This document shows positions 43,368-52,643 of a stretch of DNA of 64,000 bases, piece by piece; within the stretch, counting starts at the first letter, position 1, and each line of letters starts with the position of its first letter. The position numbers and the translations under genes are program-made. The stretch comes from CAVPDA01 sp963702495 (lineage in GTDB: Bacteria; Pseudomonadota; Gammaproteobacteria; Burkholderiales; Rhodocyclaceae): NCBI GenBank assembly GCA_963702495.1, contig CAVPDA010000018.1:558001-622000 (forward strand), given 5' to 3'. The notes beneath the pieces are model-generated. The model had not been told where the DNA came from. It was given only the letters and a program-made list of their open reading frames with translations, and searched no databases.

Positions 43368-44579
43368 ATGCAATCCGGCACGCCAACGCCCAGCGAGAGA
43401 CTGCTCCAGGACGTGCCGGACTTTTCGCTCGTCCTGGGCGGGCCGCTGTTCCAGCTCCTGCGCCGTGCGCATCTTTCCGACGATGCGCTGACGCATCTGC
43501 GCCAGCGCATCGTCGTCATCTCGCTGCTCTGCTGGCTGCCGCTCCTGGTGCTCTCGGCCCTGGAAGGGAATGTGCTGGGCGGGAGCGTGGCCGTACCCTT
43601 CCTGCACGACTTGGAGGTGCACGTCCGATTCCTGGCGGTGGTGCCTCTGCTGATCGTCGCCGAACTGGTGGTGCACCGGCGGATGCGGTTCCTGGTCAAA
43701 CAATTCCTCGAACGACAGTTGATCCCGGAGAGCGCCATGCCACGCTTCGATGCCGCTATCGCGTCGGCCTTCCGGCTGCGCAACTCGGTGCTGGCCGAGC
43801 TGCTGCTGATCGCCGTCGTGTATGGCGTCGGGATTCTGGTCGTCTGGCGGCAGTACATGGCACTCGATGCGGCCACGTGGTACGCGACGCCCGCCATCGA
43901 TGGCCCGACGCTCTCGCTGGCCGGTATGTGGTTTGGCTACGTCAGCCTGCCGTTCTTCCAGTTCCTGCTGGTGCGCTGGTATTTCCGGCTGTTCATCTGG
44001 ACGCGCTTTCTCTGGCAGGTGTCCCGCATCGAGTTGAGTCTTGTCCCCACTCATCCCGACCGGACCGGCGGCCTGGGATTTCTCGCCGGGACGGCCTACG
44101 CGTTCATGCCGCTGCTGGTGGCGCATGGCGCTCTTCTCGCGGGAAATCTGGCCAACCGCATCTTCTACCTCGGCGCCGCGCTGCCTGATTTCAAGTTCGA
44201 GATTCTCCTCCTCGTCGTCTTCATGCTGTGCATGGTGCTCGGCCCGCTCCTGGTATTCGCGCCGCAGCTTGCGCAGGCGAAGCGGATGGGCAATCGGGAA
44301 TACGGTACCCTGGCCCAACGCTACGTGCGCGAGTTCGATGCCAAGTGGCTGCGCGGCGGCGCACCTGCCGATGAGCCGCTGGTGGGCAGCGGCGACATCC
44401 AGTCCCTCGCCGACCTGGGCAACAGCATCGAGGTGGTTCGGGGCATGCGCATCGCGCCGGTGACGAAGGATGCGATCCTGCGGCTCGGGGCGGCGACACT
44501 GGCGCCGATGGTGCCGCTGGCGCTCACCATGATGCCGCTGGAAGATCTGCTGAAAAAGCTCTTCGGCATCCTGTTCTAG
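43368..44579 (+). CDS. Integral membrane protein, unknown function
   Basis: A 403-residue membrane protein that I do not recognise. Hydrophobic segments include IVVISLLCWLPLLVLSALEG (about 48-67), VRFLAVVPLLIVAELVV (about 86-102), VLAELLLIAVVYGVGILVVW (about 142-161), GMWFGYVSLPFFQFLLVRWYFRLFIW, and two near the C-terminus (YAFMPLLVAHGALLAGNLA and FEILLLVVFMLCMVLGPLLVFAP). The soluble C-terminal 110 residues contain YVREFDAKWLRGG and SGDIQSLADLGNSIEVVRGMRIAPVTKDAI. A GGGAGGGACGGCGG site precedes ATG 43368. It ends 103 bp from the convergent SulP gene. Confidence 0.8.
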   Translation: MQSGTPTPSERLLQDVPDFSLVLGGPLFQLLRRAHLSDDALTHLRQRIVVISLLCWLPLLVLSALEGNVLGGSVAVPFLHDLEVHVRFLAVVPLLIVAELVVHRRMRFLVKQFLERQLIPESAMPRFDAAIASAFRLRNSVLAELLLIAVVYGVGILVVWRQYMALDAATWYATPAIDGPTLSLAGMWFGYVSLPFFQFLLVRWYFRLFIWTRFLWQVSRIELSLVPTHPDRTGGLGFLAGTAYAFMPLLVAHGALLAGNLANRIFYLGAALPDFKFEILLLVVFMLCMVLGPLLVFAPQLAQAKRMGNREYGTLAQRYVREFDAKWLRGGAPADEPLVGSGDIQSLADLGNSIEVVRGMRIAPVTKDAILRLGAATLAPMVPLALTMMPLEDLLKKLFGILF

Positions 44580-44682
44580 CGCGCCTGGCGTTTCCGCAGC
44601 GGGCCCTTTCTCCCCGGCCGGCGGGATCGGTCGCTACGAGGCCGCCGACTATTCGTCCAGCTATGCGCAGGAATGTGTCTGA

Positions 44683-46377
44683 TCAAGACGCGGCCGGTTC
44701 CCCCGTGTGGCCTGCCGCCGCCTGCAGCGCCTGGTAGCGCTCGATCGCCGCGCGGGCGTTGAACAGCATGCGCTCGCGGCCGAGCCGCTGGTCCAACCCG
44801 GCATGTCGCACCACGTCGAGCACGCCGGGGTTCAGTCCAGCCAGCCATATCACGGCGCCGCGTTCGGTCGCGCGCTTCTCGCCCTCCATCAACATTTGCA
44901 GCGCCGAGTATTCGATATCGGGGACCCGGCTCATGTCCAACGCGATCACGCGCGGCTTGTACTGCGTGACCAGCGCGTCGATCCGTTCCGCCACCTGCTG
45001 CGCGTTGACGAAGAACAGGCGCCCCTCCGGCCGCAGGATCAGCAGTCCCTCGAAGGTCTCGTCGTCCGGGTGTTCGGGCGACAATGGCCGCAGCACGTCG
45101 GCCCCGCGCTTGCGGCCGATGACCGACACGCGCGGGTGGGCGGTCTGGCTGGCGAGCCCGATCATCGACACGATGATCGCCACCACGATGCCCTTGAGCG
45201 TGCCGAACACCAGCACGCCGGTACAGGCGATCAGCGCCCAGCGGAACTCCATGGTGCGCACCCCGCGGATGGCGCGGAACTCCGCTGGCTGGATCAGCCC
45301 GACCGAGTAGACGATGACGACCGCCGCCAGCGTGGCGTTCGGAAGCAGGCCCAGGATCGGTGCCAGCAGCAGCATGGTGGCCACGGCGGTGCCCGCGGTC
45401 ACCAGAGATGCCTTCTGCGAGCGCCCGCCCGTGGCGCGCACCACCGCGGTCTGCGAGGTGCCGCCGCCGGCCGGCATGGCACCGAACAGCGCGCCGCCGA
45501 GATTGGCGGCTCCGGTGGCGATCAGCTCGCGGTTGGCATCGATGGCAGGGTCTTCGGGGCGGGCAAAGGCGCGGCCCGCCGCGATCGTTTCGGTGAAGCT
45601 CATCAGCGCGATGCCCAGCGCGCCCGGCGCCAACTGCGCGATCAGCGCGGGATCCGGCAGCGTGAGCGAGGGGAATCCCTGCGGAATCAGACCGACCGTC
45701 GACACCCCCAGCGCCTGCAGGCCGAAGAACCAAGCCGCGGCGATGGCGCCGCCGACCGCGACCAGGGGCGCCGGCGAATGCGGCCACATACGCTCCATGC
45801 CGATCAGCACCAGCAGCGTGGCAGCGGCCACCGCGAGCGTCATCAGCGAGGTCTCGGGAACGTGCTGCACGACGCTGAGCAGGTCGACGAAGAACCCCTG
45901 TTTGGTGATATGGATTCCGAGGAGTTTGGGCACCTGGTCCAGAACGATCACCAGGCCGATCCCCGCCTTGAAGCCGGTCAGCACCGGCGCGGAAATGAAG
46001 TTGGCGACGAATCCCAGACGCATCAGCCGCGCCAGAAACAGCATCGCGCCGACCAGCGCAGTCAGCGTGGCCGTCGCCGTGATGAGCTTCGCCGGGTCGC
46101 CGTCCGGCACGGCAAGGCCGAGTTGCGTGCCCGCCAGGATCGCCAGCGTGGTGGTGGAGCTGACGCTGAGTACCCGCGACGAGCCGAGCAGGGCATAGAT
46201 CACCATCGGGATGAAGGCGGTATAGAGACCCACGGCGACGGGCAGCCCGGCGACGGTCGCATAGGCCATCGCCTTGGGCAGGACGACCGCCGCGGCCGTG
46301 AGGCCGGCAACCACGTCGAAGCGCAGTGCGGCGGTGCCGGATTGGCTCGCCTCCACGCCAGTCGGATGCTGCGTCAT
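44683..46377 (-). CDS. SulP family inorganic anion transporter with STAS domain
   Basis: A 564-residue transporter. The membrane part (about 1-420) carries LRFDVVAGLTAAAVVLPKAMAYATVAGLPVAVGLYTAFIPMVIYALLGSSRVLSVSSTTTLAILAG, typical SulP TM1-3, and the later LGGALFGAMPAGGGTSQTAV. The C-terminal STAS domain (about 435-560) has GLLILRPEGRLFFVNAQQVAERIDALV and RVIALDMSRVPDIEYSALQMLMEGE. SulP proteins import sulfate, bicarbonate or other anions; members without carbonic anhydrase partners cannot be assigned. Start ATG 46377 was chosen over the longer frame because the next segment begins the family homology. The Pta-like remnant lies about 110 bp upstream. Confidence 0.92.
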   Translation of the reverse strand: MTQHPTGVEASQSGTAALRFDVVAGLTAAAVVLPKAMAYATVAGLPVAVGLYTAFIPMVIYALLGSSRVLSVSSTTTLAILAGTQLGLAVPDGDPAKLITATATLTALVGAMLFLARLMRLGFVANFISAPVLTGFKAGIGLVIVLDQVPKLLGIHITKQGFFVDLLSVVQHVPETSLMTLAVAAATLLVLIGMERMWPHSPAPLVAVGGAIAAAWFFGLQALGVSTVGLIPQGFPSLTLPDPALIAQLAPGALGIALMSFTETIAAGRAFARPEDPAIDANRELIATGAANLGGALFGAMPAGGGTSQTAVVRATGGRSQKASLVTAGTAVATMLLLAPILGLLPNATLAAVVIVYSVGLIQPAEFRAIRGVRTMEFRWALIACTGVLVFGTLKGIVVAIIVSMIGLASQTAHPRVSVIGRKRGADVLRPLSPEHPDDETFEGLLILRPEGRLFFVNAQQVAERIDALVTQYKPRVIALDMSRVPDIEYSALQMLMEGEKRATERGAVIWLAGLNPGVLDVVRHAGLDQRLGRERMLFNARAAIERYQALQAAAGHTGEPAAS

Positions 46378-46485
46378 GCTGCCTGCCCCTTTTTCTGCGC
46401 CGATCCAACTGGCGGTCCCTGTTCTTGCCAATCGCTCCGTCAGGCTGCCTTTGATCGGCGCTTCGGCCTTGCCCTCGCGTAGCAG

Positions 46486-46599
46486 CTAAGCGGCCTTTTC
46501 GGCGCAGGCCGCGCTGTCGGGCCGGTCGACGTTCAGCGCTGCGGCCATCTACTTGCGAACCTCGATCAGCCGCTGGTACTTCACGTGCTCACGTTCCAT
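46486..46599 (-). pseudogene. Small ORF with in-frame stop, possible remnant of a Pta-like gene
   Basis: AGGAGAACCTTGT directly precedes ATG 46599. The first 16 codons read MEREHVKYQRLIEVRK, then TAG at 46549-46551. The same frame continues with MAAALNVDRPDSAACAEKAA and stops at 46486. The N-terminus resembles the start of the Pta-like protein at 35279 (HEKYEALIARC), so this may be the two ends of a deleted third copy. With a strong ribosome binding site it could also be a genuine tiny gene. Downstream of DUF3141, same strand. Confidence 0.4.
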
Positions 46600-46624
46600 A
46601 CAAGGTTCTCCTCTTGGGTATCGA

Positions 46625-48823
46625 TCAGCCGGCTTTGCCCGAACCGCGTGCGGCCGGCTGGTCGCCCTGGAACAACTTTTCGATCTGCGCCAGCCGCTCG
46701 GCGCGTTCGCCGCTGATTTCGCCGATGGAGGACAGGACCTGACGGATCTTGCCGAGCGTCTCCGTGCGAGCAGCCCTATCGGCGGGCAGCATCTTCGGAA
46801 TCGCGGCCAGCGCGCCGTCGCGGTCGAGCAGCAGCGAGAAGAACTGCTCGCGCAAATTCTGCTTGAATTCCGCCAGGGTCACGCCGCCGCTCTCGGCTCG
46901 GATCTGGCGCAGCACCTCGAAGGCGCGTTCATCCACCCCCGGTCCGGCCATGCCGACGTACACCAGGCTGCGAATGGCCGCCTCGCGCAAGCCGCCCTCG
47001 GCCAGCCGCGCCTTGAGTTCGGCGATGCGCTGCTGGATGAAGGCGACGCGCTCCGGTTCGACGCCGGGGTGGCGGCGCGGCGGCTCGTCCGAGGCGCGCA
47101 GGCCGACCAGCGCCTGCAGCAGCGGCGAACTGTAAATGCCGAGGAAGATCTGCTCCATGCTGCGATCCCGCAGATCGCGATAGCCGTCGAGCGCGGCGAT
47201 GATCCCGTCCGAGATCATGGCCTGCACCTGGAACAGGGGATTGTCGGGCGCAGCGGGCCGGCGCTGAGCGCGCACCTGCTCGGCGAGTTGGGCAATCTGC
47301 TGCATCAGCGGATTGCGCTCCGAGAACAGCTCGAAAGGCAATTCGGCGGGCTTGAGCTTGCTGAGCCATTCGGCGGATTTCCCGCTGGCGAAGGACTGGA
47401 CAAAGGGCTGGAACAGGGAGCGATACAGGCCGAGGTTGATCTCCGACACGCGCCGCGCGGCGGCGAAGCGACGCTCGTTCTCCGGATCGGGCTGGACGAT
47501 GGCCCGCAGATCGTCCAGGGTGCGCGGCTCGAAGCGCACGATCCAGTCGCCGCTCACCAGATCCGGATGGGCGGCGTCCGCGGTCTTGCGGGTCATCACC
47601 GCTTCGTACAGGCCGGGCGGCAGAACGTCGATCAGGTCGATGTTGGAGGCGAACTCCTGATGCTCCTTCTTGGCCACCCCGCCCGAAACGAAGATGCCGA
47701 GATGGCCGATGCTTTCGTGGATGGCGTAGACGATGGTCTGGCCGCAGGCGCGCAGGTCGTCGTCCTTGGCGTAGAGATCGACGATCCAGCCCAGCGCCTG
47801 CTGCGGCGGGGTGATGTTGTCGCCCTTGGAGCAGAAACAGAGGATCGGCGAGCGGATGTTGCGCAGGTCGATGCGCACCCCGTCGCTGGTGACGATCTCG
47901 GCGGTGGCCAGGCGGTTGCCGACGAACAACTGATCGACGATCCACTGCATTTCCTCGGCATTGAGATTCACGTGGCCGCCCCACCATTTCTCGAATTCGA
48001 GGAAGCGCGGGCCTTCGGCGTCGACCTTCGACCACAGGTCGTAGTTCTTGGTCCAGAGCGTATTGGCGGGATTGAGGTTCTCGAAATTCTCGACCAGAAG
48101 GCCGCCGTCGAACTTGCCGGCGCCGAGATCGCCCATGAGGGCGGTCAGCCAGCTGCCGCCCAGCACGCCGCCGGTGTAGCGCATCGGGTTCTCGCCTTCC
48201 ACCCCGGCCCAGTAGGACAGCGGCGAGCCGGGAATGATGAGCGGGCCGAACAGTTCCGGCCGGGTCGCGGCCACCATCATCACCGCCCAGCCGGCCTGGC
48301 AGTTGCCGACGACGCAGGGCTTGCCCTCGGCCTCGGGGTGCAGGGCGATGACCTTTTCCAGGAACACGGCTTCGGCCCGCATGATGTCTTCGATGGTCTG
48401 GTCCGGCATCGGGTCTGGCGCGAAGCCGACGAAATAGGCGGGATGACCGGCGCGCATCGCCACGCCCAGTTCGCTGTCGGCCTTGAAGCCGCCGATGCCC
48501 GGCCCGTGGCCGGCGCGCGGGTTGACCACCACGAACGGGCGCTTCTTCGGGTCGATCTTGACGCCAGACGGCGGCTTGATCCGCACCAGCCCGTAATTGA
48601 CCGGCCGTTCCAGCGTCCGGCCGTCCAGCACCAGCTCGGATTCGAAACTGAGCACGTGCGGCACCGCCTTGGCCCGCTGCTCGTAATACTGCTCGCTGCG
48701 CTGGCGCAGCACGTCCCAGAACAGGATCGTGCGCTGCCAGCCATCGACCCAGTAATCGACGGCCTGCTGGGCAAGAGCGGGCACGCTTTGCGGCGTGAAG
48801 GGGGATTGGGATTGTTCGGTCAT
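46625..48823 (-). CDS. DUF3141 protein, alpha/beta-hydrolase (PhaC-like)
   Basis: A 732-residue protein. The N-terminus ALAQQAVDYWVDGWQRTILFWDVLRQRSEQYYEQRA resembles the start of PHA synthases. The hydrolase core contains FVVVNPRAGHGPGIGGFKADSELGVAMRAGHPAYFVGF, AEGKPCVVGNCQAGWAVMMVAA (nucleophile elbow G-N-C-Q-A-G, Cys as in PhaC) and LCFCSKGDNITPPQQALGW (Asp region) and YAIHESIGHLGIFVSGG (His region). The C-terminal 250 residues are helical and charged. DUF3141 genes often lie by Pta-AckA-FabI clusters in proteobacteria, as here. Perhaps involved in PHA-related acyl transfer. ATG 48823 has GGAGGTTCACCA upstream. Confidence 0.88.
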   Translation of the reverse strand: MTEQSQSPFTPQSVPALAQQAVDYWVDGWQRTILFWDVLRQRSEQYYEQRAKAVPHVLSFESELVLDGRTLERPVNYGLVRIKPPSGVKIDPKKRPFVVVNPRAGHGPGIGGFKADSELGVAMRAGHPAYFVGFAPDPMPDQTIEDIMRAEAVFLEKVIALHPEAEGKPCVVGNCQAGWAVMMVAATRPELFGPLIIPGSPLSYWAGVEGENPMRYTGGVLGGSWLTALMGDLGAGKFDGGLLVENFENLNPANTLWTKNYDLWSKVDAEGPRFLEFEKWWGGHVNLNAEEMQWIVDQLFVGNRLATAEIVTSDGVRIDLRNIRSPILCFCSKGDNITPPQQALGWIVDLYAKDDDLRACGQTIVYAIHESIGHLGIFVSGGVAKKEHQEFASNIDLIDVLPPGLYEAVMTRKTADAAHPDLVSGDWIVRFEPRTLDDLRAIVQPDPENERRFAAARRVSEINLGLYRSLFQPFVQSFASGKSAEWLSKLKPAELPFELFSERNPLMQQIAQLAEQVRAQRRPAAPDNPLFQVQAMISDGIIAALDGYRDLRDRSMEQIFLGIYSSPLLQALVGLRASDEPPRRHPGVEPERVAFIQQRIAELKARLAEGGLREAAIRSLVYVGMAGPGVDERAFEVLRQIRAESGGVTLAEFKQNLREQFFSLLLDRDGALAAIPKMLPADRAARTETLGKIRQVLSSIGEISGERAERLAQIEKLFQGDQPAARGSGKAG

Positions 48824-49444
48824 TGGTGAACCTCCTCAGAGATTTGGAGCGTAACTTTTCCACTATACGGCGGCGTGGCGCCGCGCTGGCGCAGCGTGCC
48901 CGAGCACAGGGTCGATCGCTGCCTCGCATCGACGGCATGGCGGTGCCAGTCGGTCCAGACCTGGGCCGCCGCTTGCGGGAAGCCTACGCGATTATTCACT
49001 TGTGGGCGCGAGTGCGGTGGATATTTTCCCACACCGGCTGGACGTTCTTCGACAATGGTGCGCATTCTGTCTGCGTCACATCAAGGAATCGCCTCGCCGG
49101 CGGCGCGGGGCGACAAGCGGTGAGGCCGGGGGCCGGGGAAGGGGTCTTCCTGACGACACCGCCGGCCGAAAGTAGTGATTGCGTCGCGATTGGGTCGCGA
49201 TCTTGGGGCGATTCCGGCGGTCCTGAAACCGCGCTTCGGCACGGAGATACCGGATTGACTCCGGCGAGCAGGTCCCAAATACTCCGGGATGCGCCGTTCC
49301 GCTTCATGTCTTTCGAGGCGCTGCGGCTTGCCGATGAGGCCGGCGCGAAGGTGGGTTGATCGGCTTGCCGCGGCCCGGCACCGAAGCGACCCACCGTATT
49401 GCCGCCTCATGCGGCGACTTCCGGGTGTGAAGGGAGCAACGAGG
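48824..49444. other. 621-bp intergenic region with no recognised gene
   Basis: Divergent promoters for DUF3141 (minus) and the secreted protein at 49445 (plus) must lie here. Open frames on both strands have atypical composition and no start with a ribosome binding site. No repeat of the other families and no RNA signature was seen. Confidence 0.6.
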
Positions 49445-50593
49445 ATGAGGACCACGGTACGGTGCCTAGCGGCGGCGCTCATGTTCGCCGCCAGCGTTGC
49501 GGCTGCCGACTTCGGAAGTAAGGGTGGTCCGGAACCCGCCAACATCGACGAGATAGCGGACGTCCTGCGGGAGGACCCGTACGACATCGAGTTGCTGATC
49601 AGTTTCGGCACCTCCAAGGGTGGCTCGGCAGGCCACCTGGCCCTGGCCATCCGCGATCAGGTGCCCGGCGACGACCTCGTCTACTCGGCCAACTTCTACG
49701 CCGACCGGACGCCCGAGCACGAGGGGCGCTTCTACACCGACGACCTCATGGTCCGGATCCCGAAGAAGGAGTACCTGTTCAGGACGACCTCGTCGCTCGG
49801 CGAAAAGGCCTCGTTCGGCCTCGACTTCGGCGAGATCTACAAACGATCGGTCATCGGCGTGCGCGTGTACGGCGTGCCGGCCCAGGAGAAGGAGGCCCTG
49901 GCCGCCTTCTTCAGTCGCATCAACGGCGACTATCACCGCCGAGCCAAGAAGACCGAGTACCACGACCGCGAGATCAAGTACGATTACATGCACCTCAACT
50001 GCGCCAAGACCATCGGTGCGGGCTTCAAATATGGCGCTGGGTATGAGGACTTGGAGGTGACCAGCGCGAAGGTTCTGCCGGCGCGTACGAGGCTGGTGGC
50101 GGCGGCCAACGCCAACATTCCCACCGAGATGGCGATGAAACTCGTCAAGGAGTGGAACGTACGCGGCTACGGGCTGGACGTGGTGCTGTACAAGAAGTAC
50201 GCGGGCTCGAACTATGTCGATCCGCACGAAGAGGAGAAGGTGGCGTTCAAGGACCTGCCCAACCGCTTCCCCTCCGTCCTGTCGCGCGACTTCCGGAAGG
50301 AGCAGGGCCAGTACCAGGATTTCGACAACCTTTTCGCCATGTACCTGCTCTACAACCTGGGCAAGTACAGCGTGCGGGTGAACGACGAGACGAAGCGGCT
50401 CGAGATCGAAAAGAGCAAGGACCCCATGGCCTATACGGAGGCGGCCGAACTCGCGACTCAGAGCGCCAAAGCGGACAGCCGAGGCTTTCTGCGGCGCCTG
50501 CCGTTCCGCCCGAGCGGGACGGCGATCGGGGAACCCACGGACAACACGCACCTCTACGATTTCGAGGGGGAGGGGGAAAAGAAGTCGCCGTAG
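49445..50593 (+). CDS. Exported protein, possible permuted papain-fold (NlpC/LRAT-like) enzyme
   Basis: A 382-residue exported protein. MRTTVRCLAAALMFAASVAA is a signal peptide. IELLISFGTSKGGSAGHLALAIRDQVPGDDLVYSANFYADR has a His (GHLAL, about residue 63); HREIKYDYMHLNCAKTIGAGFKYGAG-like residues (DYMHLNCAKTIGAGFKYGAG, about 180-199) carry a conserved-looking Cys. The His-before-Cys order recalls permuted papain-fold proteins (YiiX/LRAT, DUF4105). The rest has helical Tyr/Lys-rich segments. ATG 49445 has GAACGAGG upstream. Its stop codon is part of the GTAGGG palindrome at 50590-50643. Enzymatic role is inferred from two motifs only. Confidence 0.75.
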   Translation: MRTTVRCLAAALMFAASVAAADFGSKGGPEPANIDEIADVLREDPYDIELLISFGTSKGGSAGHLALAIRDQVPGDDLVYSANFYADRTPEHEGRFYTDDLMVRIPKKEYLFRTTSSLGEKASFGLDFGEIYKRSVIGVRVYGVPAQEKEALAAFFSRINGDYHRRAKKTEYHDREIKYDYMHLNCAKTIGAGFKYGAGYEDLEVTSAKVLPARTRLVAAANANIPTEMAMKLVKEWNVRGYGLDVVLYKKYAGSNYVDPHEEEKVAFKDLPNRFPSVLSRDFRKEQGQYQDFDNLFAMYLLYNLGKYSVRVNDETKRLEIEKSKDPMAYTEAAELATQSAKADSRGFLRRLPFRPSGTAIGEPTDNTHLYDFEGEGEKKSP

Positions 50594-50643
50594 GGTGCGC
50601 CGCGCGCACGAGGCTTTGGATCGGTGCGCATGGCGCACCCTAC
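50590..50643. repeat. GTAGGG-family palindrome (GTAGGGTGCGCC type)
   Basis: GTAGGGTGCGCCGCGCGCAC pairs with GTGCGCATGGCGCACCCTAC across a 14-base loop, giving a long hairpin. The TAG stop of the preceding gene falls within the left arm. The position between two convergent genes suggests a bidirectional terminator. A related element with the same arm sequence is in the 15214-15239 repeat. Confidence 0.85.
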
Positions 50644-50701
50644 GACTGCGGGCGTGGAGCCGGTTTGCACTCGGCTTGGTACGCCGAGTTCGGCCCCATC
50701 G

Positions 50702-52204
50702 TCACATTGCCTCGCGCGCCTTCTTCTGCGCTTCCTGAACGTCGAGCATCAGCTTGTAGGCGACGTAGTACTTGTAGATGTTGCGCACGTAGGTGGTGGT
50801 CTCGATGCCGATCTTCTCGGCGGTGACCAGTTCCACGTTGTTGAACCACTTGTCGTGATCGAGGCCGCGCTTTTCGGCTTCCTTGCGCATGCGCGCGATG
50901 TTGCCGGGGCCGGCGTTGTAGCAGGCGAAAGCGAACAGCGTGCGGTTGGTCTCGTCGAAATCCGCATCGGCGAGGTATCTGGACATGAGCTGGTCCATGT
51001 ACTTCGCGCCGCCATGGATGTTCGGCTCGGTGACCCGGATGTCGCCGACCTTCAGTTCCGCACCGGTGGCCGGCATGATCTGCATGACTCCGATCGCGCC
51101 GACGTGGCTCTTCGCCTGCTGGTCGAGCCGCGATTCCTGGTAGCCCTGGGCGGCGAGCATCAGCGGGTCGAAGCGATACTTCTCGCCATACTTCCTGAAC
51201 AGTTCGAGCGTGCTCTCGAAGCGCTCGACGCTCTCCCGGGCGGTCGCATTGCCGACCTGCTTGACGCGGCTGTGGTACTGCTTCAGGCGCACTGCCCACA
51301 AGTTCTGCTTCTTGACGTAATTGGCGTAGTACTCGTTCACGATCTCCTGCAGCTTCGGGCTGTCCTTACGAATCGCCCAACCGATCAGCCCGCCCGAGCG
51401 CACGGCCGCGCCCTCGTTGACGATGAGTTTCGGCAGCACCTGCGCCCAGATGCGTGCCTTCCAGTCGTCCACCACGATCGCTTCCAGCAGACCGGCGTTG
51501 ACCATCTCCATCATGTCCTCGTCCTCGAGGGCGTCGGGCACCAGCACGAGTTTGGCCAGCGGCTTGCCGGCCTTCTGCAGACGGCCGTTCAGCGCCATCA
51601 GGCTCTCGTAGTAGCTGGAGGTCTTGCGCACATGGACGGTCTTGCCGGAGAGATCGTCCGCGGTCGCCACCGCCTGGGATTTCGGCCCGGTGATGACCAG
51701 TTCGGATACCGGTTTCTGGTCAACGGGGGCGACGAAGTTGACCAGCTTCTTGCGCGCCTCGGTCGCCGTGAGGTTGCCGGCGGCGATGTCCCCGAGTCCG
51801 TCGGCGACGCCCGTCAGCAGCTTGTCGCGCGTGGTCGGCCGGATGACCACGGTGATCGGGCGCTTGCCGAGTTGCTTCCGGTACGTCTGGTTGATGTAGC
51901 GCTCGAAGTCCCGCACCGTGTCGGCGGACACCCCGCGCTCCTGCCCCTTGTCGTTGAAATAGAGCGTGCGGCTGTAAGGGACGAGCACGCGGATTGCCCG
52001 CCGCTCGATCATGCCGTCGAAATCCCCTTTCCACGCGCCGGCCACCTGGGTGGGCAACGCCCGCGGTGCGGCAGCGGGTTGCTGCGCAAGAACGCCTGCG
52101 GCGCCGAGGAAGAGCGTGACGCCCGCCAGAAGGAATCTGAAATCCTGCAGCGCGGGCCGCGCCGCAGCCTGTTTGCTCGCCCTGTCGCAAGGCGTATTGT
52201 TCAT
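50702..52204 (-). CDS. MltF-like protein: SBP_bac_3 domain plus lytic transglycosylase
   Basis: A 500-residue envelope protein. Signal peptide about 1-40 (FRFLLAGVTLFLGAAGVLAQ). A periplasmic binding domain (RRAIRVLVPYSRTLYFNDKGQERGVSADTVRDFERYI, about 70-290) is fused to a C-terminal transglycosylase SLT domain. That domain has FDPLMLAAQGYQESRLDQQAKSHVGAIGVMQIMPATG (catalytic Glu in Q-E-S-R) and LFAFACYNAGPGNIARMRKEA. This is the MltF architecture, where binding of peptidoglycan fragments controls cleavage. ATG 52204 has GAGAGGTGCTGCC upstream. It is divergent from the Pta-AckA-FabI cluster, with a 290-bp gap. Confidence 0.9.
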   Translation of the reverse strand: MNNTPCDRASKQAAARPALQDFRFLLAGVTLFLGAAGVLAQQPAAAPRALPTQVAGAWKGDFDGMIERRAIRVLVPYSRTLYFNDKGQERGVSADTVRDFERYINQTYRKQLGKRPITVVIRPTTRDKLLTGVADGLGDIAAGNLTATEARKKLVNFVAPVDQKPVSELVITGPKSQAVATADDLSGKTVHVRKTSSYYESLMALNGRLQKAGKPLAKLVLVPDALEDEDMMEMVNAGLLEAIVVDDWKARIWAQVLPKLIVNEGAAVRSGGLIGWAIRKDSPKLQEIVNEYYANYVKKQNLWAVRLKQYHSRVKQVGNATARESVERFESTLELFRKYGEKYRFDPLMLAAQGYQESRLDQQAKSHVGAIGVMQIMPATGAELKVGDIRVTEPNIHGGAKYMDQLMSRYLADADFDETNRTLFAFACYNAGPGNIARMRKEAEKRGLDHDKWFNNVELVTAEKIGIETTTYVRNIYKYYVAYKLMLDVQEAQKKAREAM

Positions 52205-52494
52205 GGCAGCACCTCTCAGTGACAACCTCCTCCTTGTGGGACGATACATTCCCCCGCCTGAACAGATTTGATCTGGGGCAAATCGTCTGCATCAGGCAGA
52301 ATTGGCAGGGCCGCCCGCGGCAGGGGAGGCGTTGCCGAGAGGGCATCCGCAGGTCGGCAGCCGTCCGGCGCCTGACGGAAGGATGCGGACTGCACGACGC
52401 GCATGAATGCGCGTCGCGGTTGTGCTAGATTGAATGCTGCGGTGCGGCATCGGGTGTTCGGGGTCCGTTCAAATCGACAGAGAAGGTTTCCGCC

Positions 52495-52605
52495 ATGACC
52501 GACGTAGCGAAGCAGCTTTCGCGTTCCCAGGACATCACCGCCAAAGTCGGTACGGTGTTCCAGAAGCGGGCGCAACTGGCGCCGGTGAAGAAATCGGCGG
52601 GGTGA
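52495..52605 (+). CDS. Small ORF of 36 residues at the head of the Pta-AckA-FabI cluster
   Basis: MTDVAKQLSRSQDITAKVGTV and then FQKRAQLAPVKKSAG. GAGAAGG precedes ATG 52495 by 10 bases, and the stop is 38 bp from the MaoC-Pta start. The peptide is basic and helical. It may be a real small protein, a leader, or the surviving end of a phasin-like gene. Not recognised. Confidence 0.4.
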   Translation: MTDVAKQLSRSQDITAKVGTVFQKRAQLAPVKKSAG

Positions 52606-52643
52606 AGCGATCGCCCGACGGCACGCGGGACAAAGAGAACACG

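Noticed and set aside
49081..49650. A 189-codon minus-strand frame overlapping the secreted protein
   Set aside because: It overlaps the signal-peptide region of the gene at 49445, which has a ribosome binding site and coherent codon use, and shows no domain itself.
52267..52280. TTGATCTGGGGCAA as an FNR/ANR-type box upstream of the Pta-AckA cluster
   Set aside because: The second half-site matches poorly (GGCAA against ATCAA) and no supporting promoter elements were seen at a fixed distance.
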